This document shows, piece by piece, positions 40,513-49,363 of a DNA stretch of 64,000 nt; position 1 is the first letter of the stretch; every line of letters starts with the position of its first letter. The stretch comes from Clostridium sp. M62/1 (GTDB lineage: Bacteria; Bacillota; Clostridia; Lachnospirales; Lachnospiraceae). A program made the position numbers and the translations under genes. Under the pieces are notes generated by a model, which saw only the letters and a program-made list of their open reading frames with translations, had not been told where the DNA came from and searched no databases. Location: positions 2,610,001 to 2,674,000 of the forward strand of contig NZ_CP085988.1 in assembly GCF_020736365.1 (NCBI RefSeq), written 5' to 3'.

Positions 40513-42051
40513 TCACTGCTCCCTTTTTCTTTTCTCCGGCTCCGACACCCTCATCAGACAGTCTGCCAGATTCTCCGCCAGCACGCTGTGCATGCCATAT
40601 TCCGCTGCAGCAGCCTCTCCTGCCAGCCCGTGAAGGTAAACGCCCAGGGGCGCCGCCTCCCCTTCCTCCATTCCCATGGCAATCAGTCCGGCCAGCACCC
40701 CTGTCAGCACATCCCCGGAACCGGCCTTGGCCATAGCTGAACAGCCGCTTTTATTAATATAGACCGGCTCATCTTTTTTGACCACCACGGTGGCCGCATC
40801 CTTCAGAACCGTTATCACCCCATACTTTTCGCTGTAGGAAACGGCGGTCTCCACCAGATGTTCCCTCACCTCATCGATCTCCATCCCTGTCAGACGGGCC
40901 ATCTCCCCCACATGAGGCGTGACAATGACATTCTCTGTAAAGTATTCCGACAGCGACGGATTCTCAGCCACAATGTTCAGTCCGTCAGCATCCAGCACAA
41001 TCGGAACGAAGGCGGAAAGCAGAATCTGCTGCACCAGCCGCACTGCCCAGGGCTCTCTTCCAAGACCCGGCCCCAGAACCACAGCGTCCGCCCAGCCGCA
41101 CTCCCGCTCAATCTGAAGGGCGAAGCTCTCCGGCTCCTCCATGGCCTCCTCCCTGTCGTAGGCAGACAGAATCGCTTCCGGCAGAAGTGTCTGCAGAATC
41201 TGGCAGTTCTCCCTGGGCGTCAGAATCTTTACAAGTCCGGCCCCTGTGCGGTAAGCGGCAAGGGCGCTCAGATAGGCGGCTCCTCCCATTCCCGGCGAAC
41301 CTGCGGCAATCAGGACACGCCCATAGGTCCCCTTGTTGGAATAGGCGCGCCTTGCCGGAACCTTCTTAAGGTCCTCCCTGTCAAAGGTAACGAATCTGGT
41401 TTCCCCAAGGCAGACGTCCGGGCAGGGAGGAAATCCAATATCCTTCACGGCCACCCTTCCGCAGTAATCCCTTCCCGGAAACAGAACAAGTCCCAGCTTT
41501 TCAAACCCAAAGGTTACTGTCAAATCTGCTCTCACAGCCCGGCCCATCACTCTTCCCGTGTCGGAATGAATTCCTGACGGAATATCCACTGCCACCGTAA
41601 GGCGCGGCGCCATCCCGCAGATCATCTCTATGACATTCCGGTACGGCCCCTCCACATTTCTGGAAAGTCCCACTCCAAACAGCGCGTCCACTGCTACCTC
41701 GTAGCTGCCTGGGATGAAATCCTCTGCCTCCATGACGGAAATTCCGATCCTCTCATCGATGGCAAGCTGCAGTTTCAGCTCCTCTGTCCGGCTCTCCTGC
41801 CTTCCGGCCGTCAGAACTGTCACATTGTACCCCCTCAGAAAAAGCATACGGGCGATGGCCGCCCCGTCTGCTCCGTTATTCCCCGTTCCGCAGGCCACAA
41901 AAATCCGATCCTCCCTGAAAAGTTCAGGCTCCATCTCCTCAACCACAGAGAGAGCCGCACGCTCCATTAAAACAAGGGACGGGATTCCCACTGTCTCAAT
42001 GGCGTGCCTGTCAATCTCTTTCATCTGAGCACCTGTCACCAGCCTCTTCAT
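40513..42051 (-). CDS. nnr: Bifunctional NAD(P)H-hydrate repair enzyme (epimerase/dehydratase)
   Basis: The 512-residue protein fuses a YjeF_N epimerase domain (residues 1-210) to an ADP-dependent NAD(P)H-hydrate dehydratase of the ribokinase-like fold (about 225-505). The epimerase shows VACGTGNNGADGAAIARML near residue 58. The kinase-like part shows AGSPGMGGAAYLSALAAYRTG, VLGPGLGR and AKAGSGDVLTGVLAGL. Together they repair hydrated NAD(P)H. The ATG at 42051 has AAGGAGGAGC upstream; an earlier start at 42075 has no site. acpS is 29 bases upstream, giving a rex-acpS-nnr unit, a combination seen in many clostridia. Confidence 0.95.
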   Translation of the reverse strand: MKRLVTGAQMKEIDRHAIETVGIPSLVLMERAALSVVEEMEPELFREDRIFVACGTGNNGADGAAIARMLFLRGYNVTVLTAGRQESRTEELKLQLAIDERIGISVMEAEDFIPGSYEVAVDALFGVGLSRNVEGPYRNVIEMICGMAPRLTVAVDIPSGIHSDTGRVMGRAVRADLTVTFGFEKLGLVLFPGRDYCGRVAVKDIGFPPCPDVCLGETRFVTFDREDLKKVPARRAYSNKGTYGRVLIAAGSPGMGGAAYLSALAAYRTGAGLVKILTPRENCQILQTLLPEAILSAYDREEAMEEPESFALQIERECGWADAVVLGPGLGREPWAVRLVQQILLSAFVPIVLDADGLNIVAENPSLSEYFTENVIVTPHVGEMARLTGMEIDEVREHLVETAVSYSEKYGVITVLKDAATVVVKKDEPVYINKSGCSAMAKAGSGDVLTGVLAGLIAMGMEEGEAAPLGVYLHGLAGEAAAAEYGMHSVLAENLADCLMRVSEPEKRKREQ

Positions 42052-42080
42052 GCTGCTCCTCCTTCTCCACGGCATTCATT

Positions 42081-42461
42081 CTATTCTGCCGTTTTTTTCT
42101 CTGCCCCCTCGCCCACGGCAAAGGCTACGGCGTAATCCTTCGTATTGGTAATCGATACATGGATTTCTTTTATGGAAAGCCTGTCCGCCAGCTCCCTGGC
42201 CCCTCCATAGAGCCTTACATACGGCTTTCCGAGGCTGTCCCTGAGCACCTCGATCTCCGCCGGTCCAAAGCTCCTGAACCCGGTGGCGAGCACCTTGGCC
42301 ACTGCCTCCTTAACGGCAAAAGTGCCGGCTAACCGGGCATAATTTCCCCCGGCCTGCTGGCACTCTTCCTGCGTGTATACACGCGTCAGGAAGGCCTCCT
42401 TCTCACAGGCCCTCCTGATACGTCCTATTTCAATCATGTCTGTCCCAACACCTGCTATCAT
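42081..42461 (-). CDS. acpS: Holo-[acyl-carrier-protein] synthase
   Basis: The 126-residue enzyme transfers 4'-phosphopantetheine from CoA to ACP. The N-terminal IAGVGTDMIEIGRIRRA contains the metal-binding Asp, and the second signature is AGTFAVKEAVAKVLATGF with the catalytic Glu/Lys near residue 55. The length is typical of trimeric AcpS. Its ATG at 42461 overlaps the rex stop codon by four bases (ATGA), so translation is coupled to rex. A longer frame reaching 42521 lies inside rex and is not used. Confidence 0.96.
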   Translation of the reverse strand: MIAGVGTDMIEIGRIRRACEKEAFLTRVYTQEECQQAGGNYARLAGTFAVKEAVAKVLATGFRSFGPAEIEVLRDSLGKPYVRLYGGARELADRLSIKEIHVSITNTKDYAVAFAVGEGAEKKTAE

Positions 42462-43135
42462 TTCCCGTCTTTCCCTCTCGCGAAATTCTTTTCCCTTTCC
42501 TTCTGATCCTGCATCCTGCATACACGGTAAGACAGGCGCATCAGGCTTTCTGACAGGTGAACATTTTCCACCACCACGTCATCGGGAACAGCCAGATCTG
42601 TGTGGGTAAAATTCCAGATTGCCTTAATTCCGGCTTTTACCAGGCGGTCGGCAATCTCAGCCGCCTTTGACTTCGGGATCGTAAGGACGGCAATCTGAAC
42701 ATCGTTATCTGCAATAAACTGCTCCAGATCCTCAATGCCGCGGATTTCCACTCCGCGCACCACCAGCCCCACCAGTCTCGGGTTCACATCAAACATTCCC
42801 TTAATCAGGAAACCACGGCGTTCAAAGTTGGTATAATTGGCAATCGCCTGTCCCAGATTTCCCGCTCCGATGATAATCAGGTTGTGCTGCCTGTCAATCC
42901 CAAGGATTCTGGCGATTTCTGAATAGAGATACTTTACATTATAGCCATACCCCTGCTGTCCGAATCCTCCGAAATTGTTAAGATCCTGACGAATCTGGGA
43001 GGCAGTTACCTTCATCCTCACGCTCAGCTCGTTTGAAGAAATCCGCTCCACTCCCTCTTCCAGCAATTCACCTAAATATCTGTAATACCTCGGCAGCCTT
43101 GAGATCACTGCCTTGGAAATCTGTTTCTGTTCCAC
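42458..43135 (-). CDS. rex: Redox-sensing transcriptional repressor Rex
   Basis: The 225-residue protein has an N-terminal winged helix (ISKAVISRLPRYYRYLGELLEEG, cited as KAVISRLPRYYRYL) and SSNELSVRMKVTASQIRQDL. The Rossmann NAD(H)-binding domain carries IIIGAGNLGQAIANY near residue 88. Rex represses fermentative and respiratory genes when the NADH/NAD ratio is low. The C-terminal 15 residues are charged. It starts the rex-acpS-nnr unit and has a near-consensus sigma-A promoter at 43217-43244. I see no clear TTGTTAANNNNTTAACAA Rex site at its own promoter. Confidence 0.96.
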   Translation of the reverse strand: MEQKQISKAVISRLPRYYRYLGELLEEGVERISSNELSVRMKVTASQIRQDLNNFGGFGQQGYGYNVKYLYSEIARILGIDRQHNLIIIGAGNLGQAIANYTNFERRGFLIKGMFDVNPRLVGLVVRGVEIRGIEDLEQFIADNDVQIAVLTIPKSKAAEIADRLVKAGIKAIWNFTHTDLAVPDDVVVENVHLSESLMRLSYRVCRMQDQKEREKNFARGKDGK

Positions 43136-43216
43136 GGCTTTTCTTCACCTTCCTTTTCTCAGACACGCCGCTTTTATTCCATATTCGTCATTTTCCAGAA
43201 AGCGGCATTATCTACT

Positions 43217-43244
43217 ATTATATCATATGATAAATTATTGTCAA
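43217..43244 (-). promoter_or_regulatory. Sigma-A promoter of rex
   Basis: On the minus strand perfect TTGACA (43239-43244), a 16-base spacer and perfect TATAAT (43217-43222), 82 bases upstream of the rex ATG. Confidence 0.88.
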
Positions 43245-43317
43245 ATAAAACAGGGGATTTTCGTGCTTTCTGCCGGAAATTTTTCTGCCGGCCTCTGTCT
43301 CTTTCCCCTCCAGCTTC

Positions 43318-43346
43318 TTGCAAAACTTTCCTTCTTATATTATACT
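43318..43346 (+). promoter_or_regulatory. Sigma-A promoter of the ABC-F gene, with about 180-base leader
   Basis: TTGCAA (43318-43323), a 17-base spacer and TATACT (43341-43346). The leader (43353-43531) contains a CCTCAG/CTGAGG hairpin and a 9-codon ATG frame without a ribosome binding site. Leader attenuation is common for ABC-F genes but is not shown here. Confidence 0.65.
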
Positions 43347-43531
43347 TGTCACAGATTTTGCAGCCGCATACCGTATGCCTCTGCTGTCCCGGTCCTCTCT
43401 CTAGGAACACCTGGACGCCGGCCGCTTCCTGCGCTGTGAGACAGGCCCTCAGACTTTTTCGGGCAGGTTTCCTGAGGCATCCATCTGCGCTGCTTAACAG
43501 CAATACTATTTACTACATCAGGAGGCAGGAC

Positions 43532-45601
43532 ATGATTTTATCATGCAGCAATATCACAAAATCCTTCGGGACAGACTCTGTCTTAGAGCAGGTGTCCTTT
43601 CATATAGAGGAACGGGAAAAGGCCGCCATCGTTGGAATCAACGGCGCCGGAAAATCCACACTCTTAAAGATCATAATCGGGGAGCTTGCCCCGGACGACG
43701 GAACCGTGGTTGTGACAAAGGGAAAAACCCTGGGCTATCTGGCCCAGCATCAGGATCTGGACAGCAGCCGCACCATCTACGACGAACTTTTGGAGGTCAA
43801 GCGCCCTGTCATTGAGATGGAGGAGCGCATCCGGCAGCTGGAAATTGAGATGAAGCACTCAGCGGGTGAGGAGCTGGAAACACTCTACCAGACTTACAGC
43901 CGCCTGAGCCACGAGTTTGAGCTTGCAAACGGCTACGCCTGGAAAAGCGAGATTACCGGCGTTCTAAAAGGACTCGGCTTTGAGGAAGAAGAATTTTCAA
44001 AGTCTGTCTGTACCCTGTCCGGAGGCCAGAAAACCAGAGTTTCCCTTGGAAAGCTCCTTCTCTCGCGGCCCGACATCATCCTGCTGGACGAGCCCACCAA
44101 CCATCTGGACATGGAATCCATCGCCTGGCTGGAAAACTATCTGCTGAATTATCAGGGAACGGTCATCATCGTGGCCCACGACCGCTATTTTCTCGATCGG
44201 GTGGTGACAAAGATTGTGGAGCTGGACAATGGAAAGGCCACTGTATTCCAGGGCAATTACTCTGCCTACAGTGAAAAAAAGGCCATGCTGAGGGCCAATA
44301 TTTTAAAGGCCTATTTAAACCAGCAGCAGGAGATCCGCCACCAGGAGGAGGTCATCACCAAGCTTCGCTCCTTCAACCGGGAGAAATCTATCAAGCGGGC
44401 AGAAAGCCGCGAAAAGCTCCTGAACAAAATGGAGCGCATCGAAAAGCCCACAGAGGTCAACGATGCCATGAACATCACCTTAGAGCCTGACATCCAGAGC
44501 GGCAACGATGTGCTGACTGTCCGCGGCCTTTCAAAGGGCTTTGACGGGCAGCAGCTCTTCTCTGGTGTGGACTTTGACATCAAGCGGGGAGAGCGGATCG
44601 CCATTATCGGAAACAACGGAACGGGAAAGACCACGATCTTAAAGATCATAAACGGCATCGTCCCGGCGGATTCCGGCGAGATCCGCCTCGGTTCCCGCGT
44701 CCACATCGGCTACTACGATCAGGAACACCACGTCCTCCACAATGAGAAGACCCTGTTTCAGGAGCTGTCGGACACTTATCCTGGCATGAACAATACCCAG
44801 ATCCGAAATGTCCTGGCTGCCTTTCTCTTCACAGGAGAAGACGTGTTCAAACTCATCGGAGATCTGAGCGGCGGCGAGAAGGGAAGGGTTTCCCTGGCAA
44901 AGCTCATGCTCTCTGAGGCCAATTTTCTGATCCTGGATGAGCCCACCAACCACCTGGATATTACCTCCAAGGAAATTCTGGAAAATGCCCTGAACCACTA
45001 CACGGGAACTGTCCTCTACGTGTCTCACGACCGCTATTTCATCAACCGGACCGCCACCAGAATCCTGGACCTGACCCATAACACCCTTGTCAACTACATT
45101 GGAAATTATGACTATTACCTGGAAAAGCGCGACACCATGGAACAGCTTCTCACCGGCAGCGCCGGAAATGGCGCTGCAAAAAATGCAGGTTCTGGCACTG
45201 CCGGACAGAAGGATGCCGGCAGTTTCCCTCTTCAGGGAAGCGCCAAAAGCACGGCGGCCGGTTCCGTATCCTTCACCGCAGACGGAGCCGTCAATGCCGC
45301 CTCCCTGCCATGGGCAGGCGCTGCAAAAGCAGCTCCCCTCCCTTCCTCTGCCGGAAAGACAGACTGGAAACAGCAGAAGGAAGAGCAGGCCCGCCTTCGC
45401 AAACGCCAGAACGAGCTGAAAAAGACAGAGGATGCCATCCATGAGCTGGAAACCAGGGACGCACAGATCGATGCCCTCCTCTGCGAGGAGGAGATCTTCT
45501 CCGATGTGGCAAAGCTCATGGAATTAAACTCGGAAAAGCAGTCTATCTCCGAAAAACTGGAGGAGCTGTATGAGCGTTGGGAAGAGCTGGCAGAGGACTG
45601 A
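43532..45601 (+). CDS. ABC-F family ATPase (YdiF/Uup-type)
   Basis: The 689-residue soluble protein has two ABC domains and no membrane part. The first Walker A is GINGAGKST (residues 35-43) with signature LSGGQKTRVS. The second is GNNGTGKTT with LSGGEKGRVS. Both have ILLDEPTNHLD-type Walker B motifs, and the interdomain linker (KKAMLRANILKAYLNQQQEI) lies between them. ABC-F proteins act on the ribosome in translation or antibiotic protection. A low-complexity Gly/Ala/Ser segment (about residues 541-610) separates the second ABC domain from a C-terminal coiled coil (QKEEQARLRKRQNELKKTED, then LEELYERWEEL). The ATG at 43532 follows AGGAGG. Confidence 0.94.
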   Translation: MILSCSNITKSFGTDSVLEQVSFHIEEREKAAIVGINGAGKSTLLKIIIGELAPDDGTVVVTKGKTLGYLAQHQDLDSSRTIYDELLEVKRPVIEMEERIRQLEIEMKHSAGEELETLYQTYSRLSHEFELANGYAWKSEITGVLKGLGFEEEEFSKSVCTLSGGQKTRVSLGKLLLSRPDIILLDEPTNHLDMESIAWLENYLLNYQGTVIIVAHDRYFLDRVVTKIVELDNGKATVFQGNYSAYSEKKAMLRANILKAYLNQQQEIRHQEEVITKLRSFNREKSIKRAESREKLLNKMERIEKPTEVNDAMNITLEPDIQSGNDVLTVRGLSKGFDGQQLFSGVDFDIKRGERIAIIGNNGTGKTTILKIINGIVPADSGEIRLGSRVHIGYYDQEHHVLHNEKTLFQELSDTYPGMNNTQIRNVLAAFLFTGEDVFKLIGDLSGGEKGRVSLAKLMLSEANFLILDEPTNHLDITSKEILENALNHYTGTVLYVSHDRYFINRTATRILDLTHNTLVNYIGNYDYYLEKRDTMEQLLTGSAGNGAAKNAGSGTAGQKDAGSFPLQGSAKSTAAGSVSFTADGAVNAASLPWAGAAKAAPLPSSAGKTDWKQQKEEQARLRKRQNELKKTEDAIHELETRDAQIDALLCEEEIFSDVAKLMELNSEKQSISEKLEELYERWEELAED

Positions 45602-45660
45602 TTTTCAGCTTTATAACCGGAGGAACTTTTATCTTTGAGTCTGCAGCTGCCCCTCAGCTA

Positions 45661-45720
45661 AGCGGATACCGCCGGCATGATCTCCCGGAAGGGAGAATTG
45701 CCGGCGGTATCCGCTGTTTC
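45661..45720 (+). terminator. Terminator after the ABC-F gene
   Basis: AGCGGATACCGCCGGCA (45661-45677) pairs perfectly with TGCCGGCGGTATCCGCT (45699-45715), with an inner TCTCCC/GGGAGA hairpin. TTTCTTTTA follows. Confidence 0.9.
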
Positions 45721-45745
45721 TTTTACTTTTATTTATTTCTTTTAT

Positions 45746-46858
45746 CTATTTTTTATTTCTCTTTCCTGTCTCCCCCATCCCGTCTTTCACCATGGGGCCT
45801 ACCGTGAATTCTGTAGTTCCCATATAACCGGGCGCGATAGAGTATTCCGGAAATACGAGAACCACCTCCCCGGTTCCGCTGATGTAGAAATCTGTATTCT
45901 CATCTACTGTGGTAAAGCCCTCTGCCATATCTCCCGCTCTGCCGAATCCGAAAAAGATCTGATTTTCATCAGCCGCCATGCGCTCCTCTATCTGCCGCAC
46001 CACTTCTTTATTGCAGAGCTCCGCATAACCGCTTCCAAGTACATCCTGAAGGGTCAGCTCCCTGTCCTCTGAAAGATCCAGGTTGTAATAGTGACGCTCC
46101 TCACTGGCATTGATCCACCCCTTGAAGGCCGTGAGCTCCAGGGAGAGCACGGCCTCGTCCTGATACTTCACTTCATAGTCAATGGAAATATTCATCTGTC
46201 GGTTATTCCACTCCTCTTCTGTGCCTCCGGCGGCGAAAAAGGCTTCCTTGTACTCCTCGAATTCCGCTTTTGCCTCTGCCATGTAGCTGTCTGCAATCCG
46301 TTCAATCTCCTCGTTCACTTTATCTGCCTGTAAAGAGCGGTTCCCTGTTTCCTCCTGGCTCTGCATGATTCCCGGTACCTCTGCGTGAATATTGTAATCT
46401 CCCTCAGACTCATGGTAAGAGCGCACAGTCAGAACACTGGCCAAAAAGCCCAGTCCTGGAACTCGGCTCATGTTTTCTGCGAAAGCCTGGTTCGTGTTGA
46501 GCCCTACGGTAAACGCGATCAGCACTCCCGCTGCGGCTGCGGCAGTGCGCCGGAGCAGACGGTAAATCGGACTGCGTGCCCCATTTTCCCTCTGTCTCTG
46601 CCGTCCCTGTTTTTCCTCCTGCTTTTCTGTCAGCGGATCCTTCTCTGTACTTTCCATCTCCAGACCTGTCCTCTCCGGACCTCTCTTCTCCAGATCTTTC
46701 TCCTCCCGTCTGTCTCTTTCAGCGGAATTCTCCGCCTCTTCCTTCCGGCGCGCCTCTCTCCTTCTGGCTGCCTCCTCTACAGAGCACCTGACTGTCAGCT
46801 CAAGCTCCTTCGGTATCTCAATCTGATCATATACTTTCTTTCCATCCTCGGGTCTCAC
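45746..46858 (-). CDS. RsiV-like anti-sigma factor (DUF4163/DUF3298)
   Basis: The 370-residue protein has a long, highly charged cytosolic N-terminus (1-95) that would bind the sigma factor. One transmembrane segment (about 104-121) follows with a signal-peptidase-like AFA site just after it. The extracellular part combines a DUF4163-like region (MNISIDYEVKYQDEAVLSLEL, cited as YEVKYQDEAVLSLEL) and a DUF3298-like region (VVLVFPEYSIAPGYMG). This is the layout of RsiV, the lysozyme-binding anti-sigma factor of Bacillus subtilis and Clostridioides difficile, which is destroyed by site-1 cleavage at a signal-peptidase site. Its start overlaps the sigma gene stop by four bases. Lysozyme sensing is inferred. 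Confidence 0.87.
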   Translation of the reverse strand: MRPEDGKKVYDQIEIPKELELTVRCSVEEAARRREARRKEEAENSAERDRREEKDLEKRGPERTGLEMESTEKDPLTEKQEEKQGRQRQRENGARSPIYRLLRRTAAAAAGVLIAFTVGLNTNQAFAENMSRVPGLGFLASVLTVRSYHESEGDYNIHAEVPGIMQSQEETGNRSLQADKVNEEIERIADSYMAEAKAEFEEYKEAFFAAGGTEEEWNNRQMNISIDYEVKYQDEAVLSLELTAFKGWINASEERHYYNLDLSEDRELTLQDVLGSGYAELCNKEVVRQIEERMAADENQIFFGFGRAGDMAEGFTTVDENTDFYISGTGEVVLVFPEYSIAPGYMGTTEFTVGPMVKDGMGETGKRNKK

Positions 46859-47346
46859 GGCCTTCCCTCCTTTAATCCTTTTTTCAGACGTTCCAGCGAT
46901 GAGTACAGCCTGTACTTGACTGTATTCAGATTCGCATCTGTGATCTCTGCAATCTGCTTTAAGGTCAGTTCCTCGTAGTAGTGAAGAACTACCACTGTTC
47001 TTCCCGGCTCCGGCAGTTTTTTTACCGCTTCATAGACCTCTCTCTCCCGATCGTAGGCCGGCTCCGTATAGGGCCGGTCGAACACGCCGCCGTCCGTGGA
47101 AGGCAATTCCCGTTTTCTGTCCCTCAGAAGCTGAAGAGATTCATTCACTACGATCCTGTAAAACCATGTTTTCAGCGCATCTGTGCTCCTCAGGGTTTCA
47201 CACTTTTCAAGCCCCTTCAGAATCGCGTTCTGCACCACATCAAGCGCCGCCTCTCTGTCACCCACATAGCTGTACGCCAGTCTGTAAAACCGGTTCTGGT
47301 TTTCCAGAATGTAGGCAACTGTACTGTCATATATGCTCTGTCCCAT
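46855..47346 (-). CDS. ECF sigma factor, SigV-like
   Basis: The 163-residue protein is a group 4 (ECF) RNA polymerase sigma factor. The sigma2 region is FYRLAYSYVGDREAALDVVQ with NAILKGLEKCETL and KTWFYRIVVNESL. The sigma4 helix-turn-helix is LPEPGRTVVVLHYYEELTLK followed by IAEITDANLNTVKYRLYSSL. It is translationally coupled to the RsiV-like gene, so the pair resembles the SigV-RsiV lysozyme response. An AACTTTTTAAC sequence on the minus strand near 47430-47440 is a possible ECF-type -35 element for autoregulation. GAAAGG precedes the ATG at 47346. Confidence 0.93.
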   Translation of the reverse strand: MGQSIYDSTVAYILENQNRFYRLAYSYVGDREAALDVVQNAILKGLEKCETLRSTDALKTWFYRIVVNESLQLLRDRKRELPSTDGGVFDRPYTEPAYDREREVYEAVKKLPEPGRTVVVLHYYEELTLKQIAEITDANLNTVKYRLYSSLERLKKGLKEGRP

Positions 47347-47469
47347 ATTCTCTGCCTTTCCAATTTTATTTTTCCGGCCGCCAATGACCTGCCTGCTCTT
47401 CTCCCTTATTGAATAGATGCAAAAACCCGTTAAAAAGTTGGGAAAACAGGGATTTTTATGATATTAGAA

Positions 47470-47595
47470 AGAATCCTGCTTCGCAGGATTCTCCGCCTGC
47501 GGCGGGGCTGCAAAGCAGCCGTATTCCTTTCCGCCGCAGTGCGATCCCCGCGGAGCGTTTTTATATAACAGGGAACGAAGTTTCCTGGTATATAA
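47470..47595. repeat. Palindromic dispersed element, copy C
   Basis: Same order of blocks as copy B, with the variable hairpin changed to GGCTGC/GCAGCC. The terminal palindrome is slightly degraded (AACAGGGAAC facing TTTCCTGGTATATAA). It lies between the sigma factor promoter region and a hairpin at 47599. Confidence 0.9.
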
Positions 47596-47598
47596 GAA

Positions 47599-47645
47599 GC
47601 CCTCTGCAGAATCAGAACATCTCTCGTTCCCTTTCTGCAGAGGGC
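47599..47645 (-). terminator. Terminator-like hairpin after the choline-binding-repeat gene
   Basis: GCCCTCTGCAGAA (47599-47611) pairs with TTCTGCAGAGGGC (47633-47645). On the minus strand it is followed by TTCTTATATA, which is the right end of element copy C. Confidence 0.65.
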
Positions 47646-47709
47646 CTGCCTTACAATATCTGATTTTGTTTTCAAAAAGGCTGCATCTGCCATAGCCCTT
47701 CCCCAGTTC

Positions 47710-49026
47710 CTAACGGCCTTCCTCGTTTTCCTCCCGGCTCTCCTTTCCGGCCGCCTCCTGTGCCCTCTTAACAGCCGGATTCAGATCCGGATCATAGGCC
47801 GGTCCTCTTCCTCCGATATCCCGGTACTCTTCTGTCCCTTCCTCTGTCATCTCCCAGACAGAGGGTCTCTGCCCCTCTAAGCTGACATTCAGCGTCTGAG
47901 CCATAAAACTGCACAGCTGAGGATCGAAAATCTTCATCTCGCTTCGGATCTCCGGATTCACATAATTCTCAAACAGAATTCCAAACCAGGCTCCGGAGTC
48001 GTCGTCAAAATAGGATGGCAGCCGTGATGCCGATGGGATGTTGTCCAGCAAAAGGTAGAGATCCGCCAGAAATACATTTTTCTCTCCGTCGTTTCCCGTT
48101 TCATGGGCTACATATTCCCCGAAGGCCCTGGTCAGAGAGGAAGGTTCTGTAAACTTGAGCTTTTTGTAGTTGGCATCTGTCTTGTGATGCACATAGTAGA
48201 TGCCCTCGTCCGTCATGGGAGCTTCAAAATATTTCCGGTCCGTGTAGTACATCAGCTCCCAGCCGGATTCCACGAACCGCTCCATCCACTGACGCGGCAC
48301 ATTCTCCAGCGCCTCTGTGATCTGCTGCCGCTCCTCCTGTGTAGGCTTTCTCTTTCCCTGGATTATGATATCATACCTTGCATCTCTCAGTCCGTCTGCC
48401 CCGTAGTAGTTCATCTCAATGTACTGGCTGGCTGCCATCTGGCCGTTCTTGTTAAAATAATATTTATGGCCGTCTACCATCCTCCAGCCCTCGTCATACA
48501 TAATTCCGTCGGAGTCAAACCAGTACCACTCGCCTCCTGCTTCCAGCCAGCCGGTCTTTCTCGTCCCATCCTCGTTCAGGTAATACCATTCATCTTCTTC
48601 GCTGCTGTAGGCCCAGCCCACAGCCATCTTCCCAGTTTCCTCGCCGAAATAATACCAGTCGCCCCGAATCTTCTTCCACCCCAAAGCGGGATAGCCATCC
48701 TCATCGAGGTAGTACCAGTCCCCCTTGTAAAGCAGCCAGCTCTTCTCGAGAAAGCTGCCGTCTTCCAGCATGTAGCGGCTGTCTTCCTCCTCTCCTGTCC
48801 ATGTTCCCGCTATGCTTGGAGGAGTCTCCTCTGTCTGCTGGCTCCCGTCCTCTGCACCTTCACTGGAGTCAGCCTGTTTTTCCGCTTCCAGCTCTTCTTG
48901 TTCGTCTTTTACCTCATTGTCATGTGCTGCGCTCTCCTCCTGCCCTGCCGGCATTCCCATGGCGCTGCCTGAAAAGCCGGCTGCCATCAGGCAGGCCAGA
49001 TACACAGCCATCACCGCTCTTCTCAA
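47710..49026 (-). CDS. Secreted choline/cell-wall-binding-repeat protein with unknown C-terminal domain
   Basis: The 438-residue product has a signal peptide (MRRAVMAVYLACLMAAGFSG) and an acidic linker (residues 30-75). Five or six aromatic CW-binding repeats follow (KGDWYYLDEDG, RGDWYYFGEETG, DEWYYLNEDG, GGEWYWFDSDG, GHKYYFNKNG; about 90-205), then a C-terminal domain of about 190 residues. That domain loosely resembles the lethal-factor-like peptidase fold (EYVAHETGN, and GILFENYVNPEIRSEM near its end), but no HExxH motif is present. TTG at 49026 is chosen because AGGAGG lies nine bases upstream and it begins the signal peptide; a further TTG at 49059 lacks a site. Confidence 0.83.
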   Translation of the reverse strand: MRRAVMAVYLACLMAAGFSGSAMGMPAGQEESAAHDNEVKDEQEELEAEKQADSSEGAEDGSQQTEETPPSIAGTWTGEEEDSRYMLEDGSFLEKSWLLYKGDWYYLDEDGYPALGWKKIRGDWYYFGEETGKMAVGWAYSSEEDEWYYLNEDGTRKTGWLEAGGEWYWFDSDGIMYDEGWRMVDGHKYYFNKNGQMAASQYIEMNYYGADGLRDARYDIIIQGKRKPTQEERQQITEALENVPRQWMERFVESGWELMYYTDRKYFEAPMTDEGIYYVHHKTDANYKKLKFTEPSSLTRAFGEYVAHETGNDGEKNVFLADLYLLLDNIPSASRLPSYFDDDSGAWFGILFENYVNPEIRSEMKIFDPQLCSFMAQTLNVSLEGQRPSVWEMTEEGTEEYRDIGGRGPAYDPDLNPAVKRAQEAAGKESREENEEGR

Positions 49027-49363
49027 GATGCCACTCCTCCTCTTCTGATGCCAAAACAAGTCCGCTCTGCAAAAATCCGTTCATCCTCCGAATCAGGCAT
49101 ACGGCAGTTAATACGAAAAATCCCTCACTGCACGCAGACAGATTTTTTGCGGAATTTGGGAAACAGGGCCCTCTCAGGCCCTGTACAAACGCTTAGTCTC
49201 TGCTTTTATTTTAAATGAATCCGTCGGAAAAGTATAGCGAAAAATTCTTACATCATTTATAATAAATATTACAATTTTGGCATCTGCCGGCAGCCTGCTG
49301 GAGAAATCTTCGGCAGCGGCTGAAAAGATGTTCAGAACTCACCTGATGAAAGGAACGGTTTTT

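Noticed and set aside
38865..40736. A 623-codon open frame on the plus strand opposite alr and mazF
   Set aside because: It is antisense to two well-supported genes, has no ribosome binding site, and its translation is low-complexity His/Pro/Arg/Ser. It is a by-product of codon bias in the real genes.
43353..43531. Nine-codon leader peptide (MPLLSRSSL) for ABC-F attenuation
   Set aside because: No ribosome binding site before it and no clear alternative terminator/antiterminator pair, so attenuation is not supported.
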